A DNA stretch of 6,204 nt. Origin: a bacterium. GTDB lineage: Bacteria > SM23-81 > DAOVCL01. This document shows positions 6,027 through 6,204 of the stretch, piece after piece. The translations under genes were made by a program, and so were the position numbers. The notes under the pieces were generated by a model. The model was given only the letters and a program-made list of their open reading frames with translations. It was not told the DNA's origin and did no database searches. Location: the NCBI GenBank assembly GCA_029932675.1, contig JAOZPP010000102.1:1-6204 (forward strand), written 5' to 3'. The stretch's first letter is position 1. Every line of letters starts with the position of its first letter.

Positions 6027-6204
6027 TGGATGCTGCAAAGCTACCAATAGCTGAGCGGTCAGATCCCCTGATCTGCCACCTCACTTTTGGTGATATGGTT
6101 ATCCCCTACATTCAAGATGACACCGCAGATTAGACTGAATAATTACGCTCCCAAAATACAGTTCTTGTCACCTAACAAAAATCGAGATTCCACCAGCAAC
6201 ATAA
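6027..6204. other. right-edge non-coding sequence with a CAGATC/GATCTG dyad
   Basis: With the preceding bases from 5956 this gives 249 bases without a supported gene. A perfect dyad CAGATC-CCCT-GATCTG lies at 6060-6075. ATCCCCT occurs at 6063-6069 and again at 6101-6107. No convincing promoter for the minus-strand operon is visible. On the plus strand a frame opens at ATG 6117 and stays open for 29 codons to the edge; on the minus strand the tail of an upstream gene could end within the last 40 bases (stops near 6166-6174). Neither can be judged without the flanking sequence. Confidence 0.4.

Noticed and set aside
5982-6050. Plus-strand 22-codon frame starting MKLILLQLGY in the right intergenic region
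   Set aside because: It is hydrophobic and signal-like but very short, lacks a ribosome site, and contains the 8-bp inverted repeat; chance is the better explanation.
1-6204. CRISPR array, tRNA, rRNA, riboswitch or defence genes
   Set aside because: I looked for regularly spaced repeats, cloverleaf-like arms, conserved rRNA stretches and known leader motifs on both strands and saw none.

Overview
The window looks like a chromosomal stretch from a Gram-negative bacterium of unknown lineage, with base composition near 48% GC by eye. The Gram-negative reading rests on an O-antigen-ligase-type membrane protein and surface-glycan modification genes. I see no rRNA, tRNA, CRISPR array or clear mobile element, and cannot name the phylum. 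A genome from an uncultivated lineage would fit, but that is a guess.

Left part (1-1300, + strand): the last 47 codons of an unrecognised gene (1-146); a 125-base spacer holding a REP-like palindrome (161-201); and a complete M42-family metallo-aminopeptidase gene (272-1300) with a strong AGGAGG ribosome binding site. A 78-base gap separates this gene from a convergent operon.

Main part (1379-5955, all - strand; transcribed right to left): an O-antigen ligase/polymerase-like multi-pass membrane protein; a candidate 50-codon ORF that exactly fills the space before the next gene; a membrane-anchored SGNH/GDSL hydrolase; a small SxtJ-like one-TM protein; a NodU/SxtI-type O-carbamoyltransferase of 605 residues; and a DUF5989 (SxtK-like) one-TM protein of 60 residues. 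Successive genes are 5 bases apart, overlapping by 4, 9 apart, overlapping by 1, and overlapping by 4, so this is very probably one translationally coupled operon.

Working model (inference): the ligase-like protein polymerises or transfers a surface or exported glycan. The carbamoyltransferase uses carbamoyl phosphate and ATP to put carbamoyl groups on a hydroxyl of that glycan, or its precursor, near the inner membrane. The two small membrane proteins, whose relatives accompany O-carbamoyltransferases in other genomes and in saxitoxin clusters, would scaffold or recruit the enzyme. The SGNH protein would add or remove an acyl group. The role of the two small partners is, as far as I know, undescribed, and this compact module is the most interesting content here.

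Right edge (5956-6204): 249 bases without a convincing gene but rich in short inverted repeats, one of which (5961-5976) lies over the ribosome binding site of the ligase gene.
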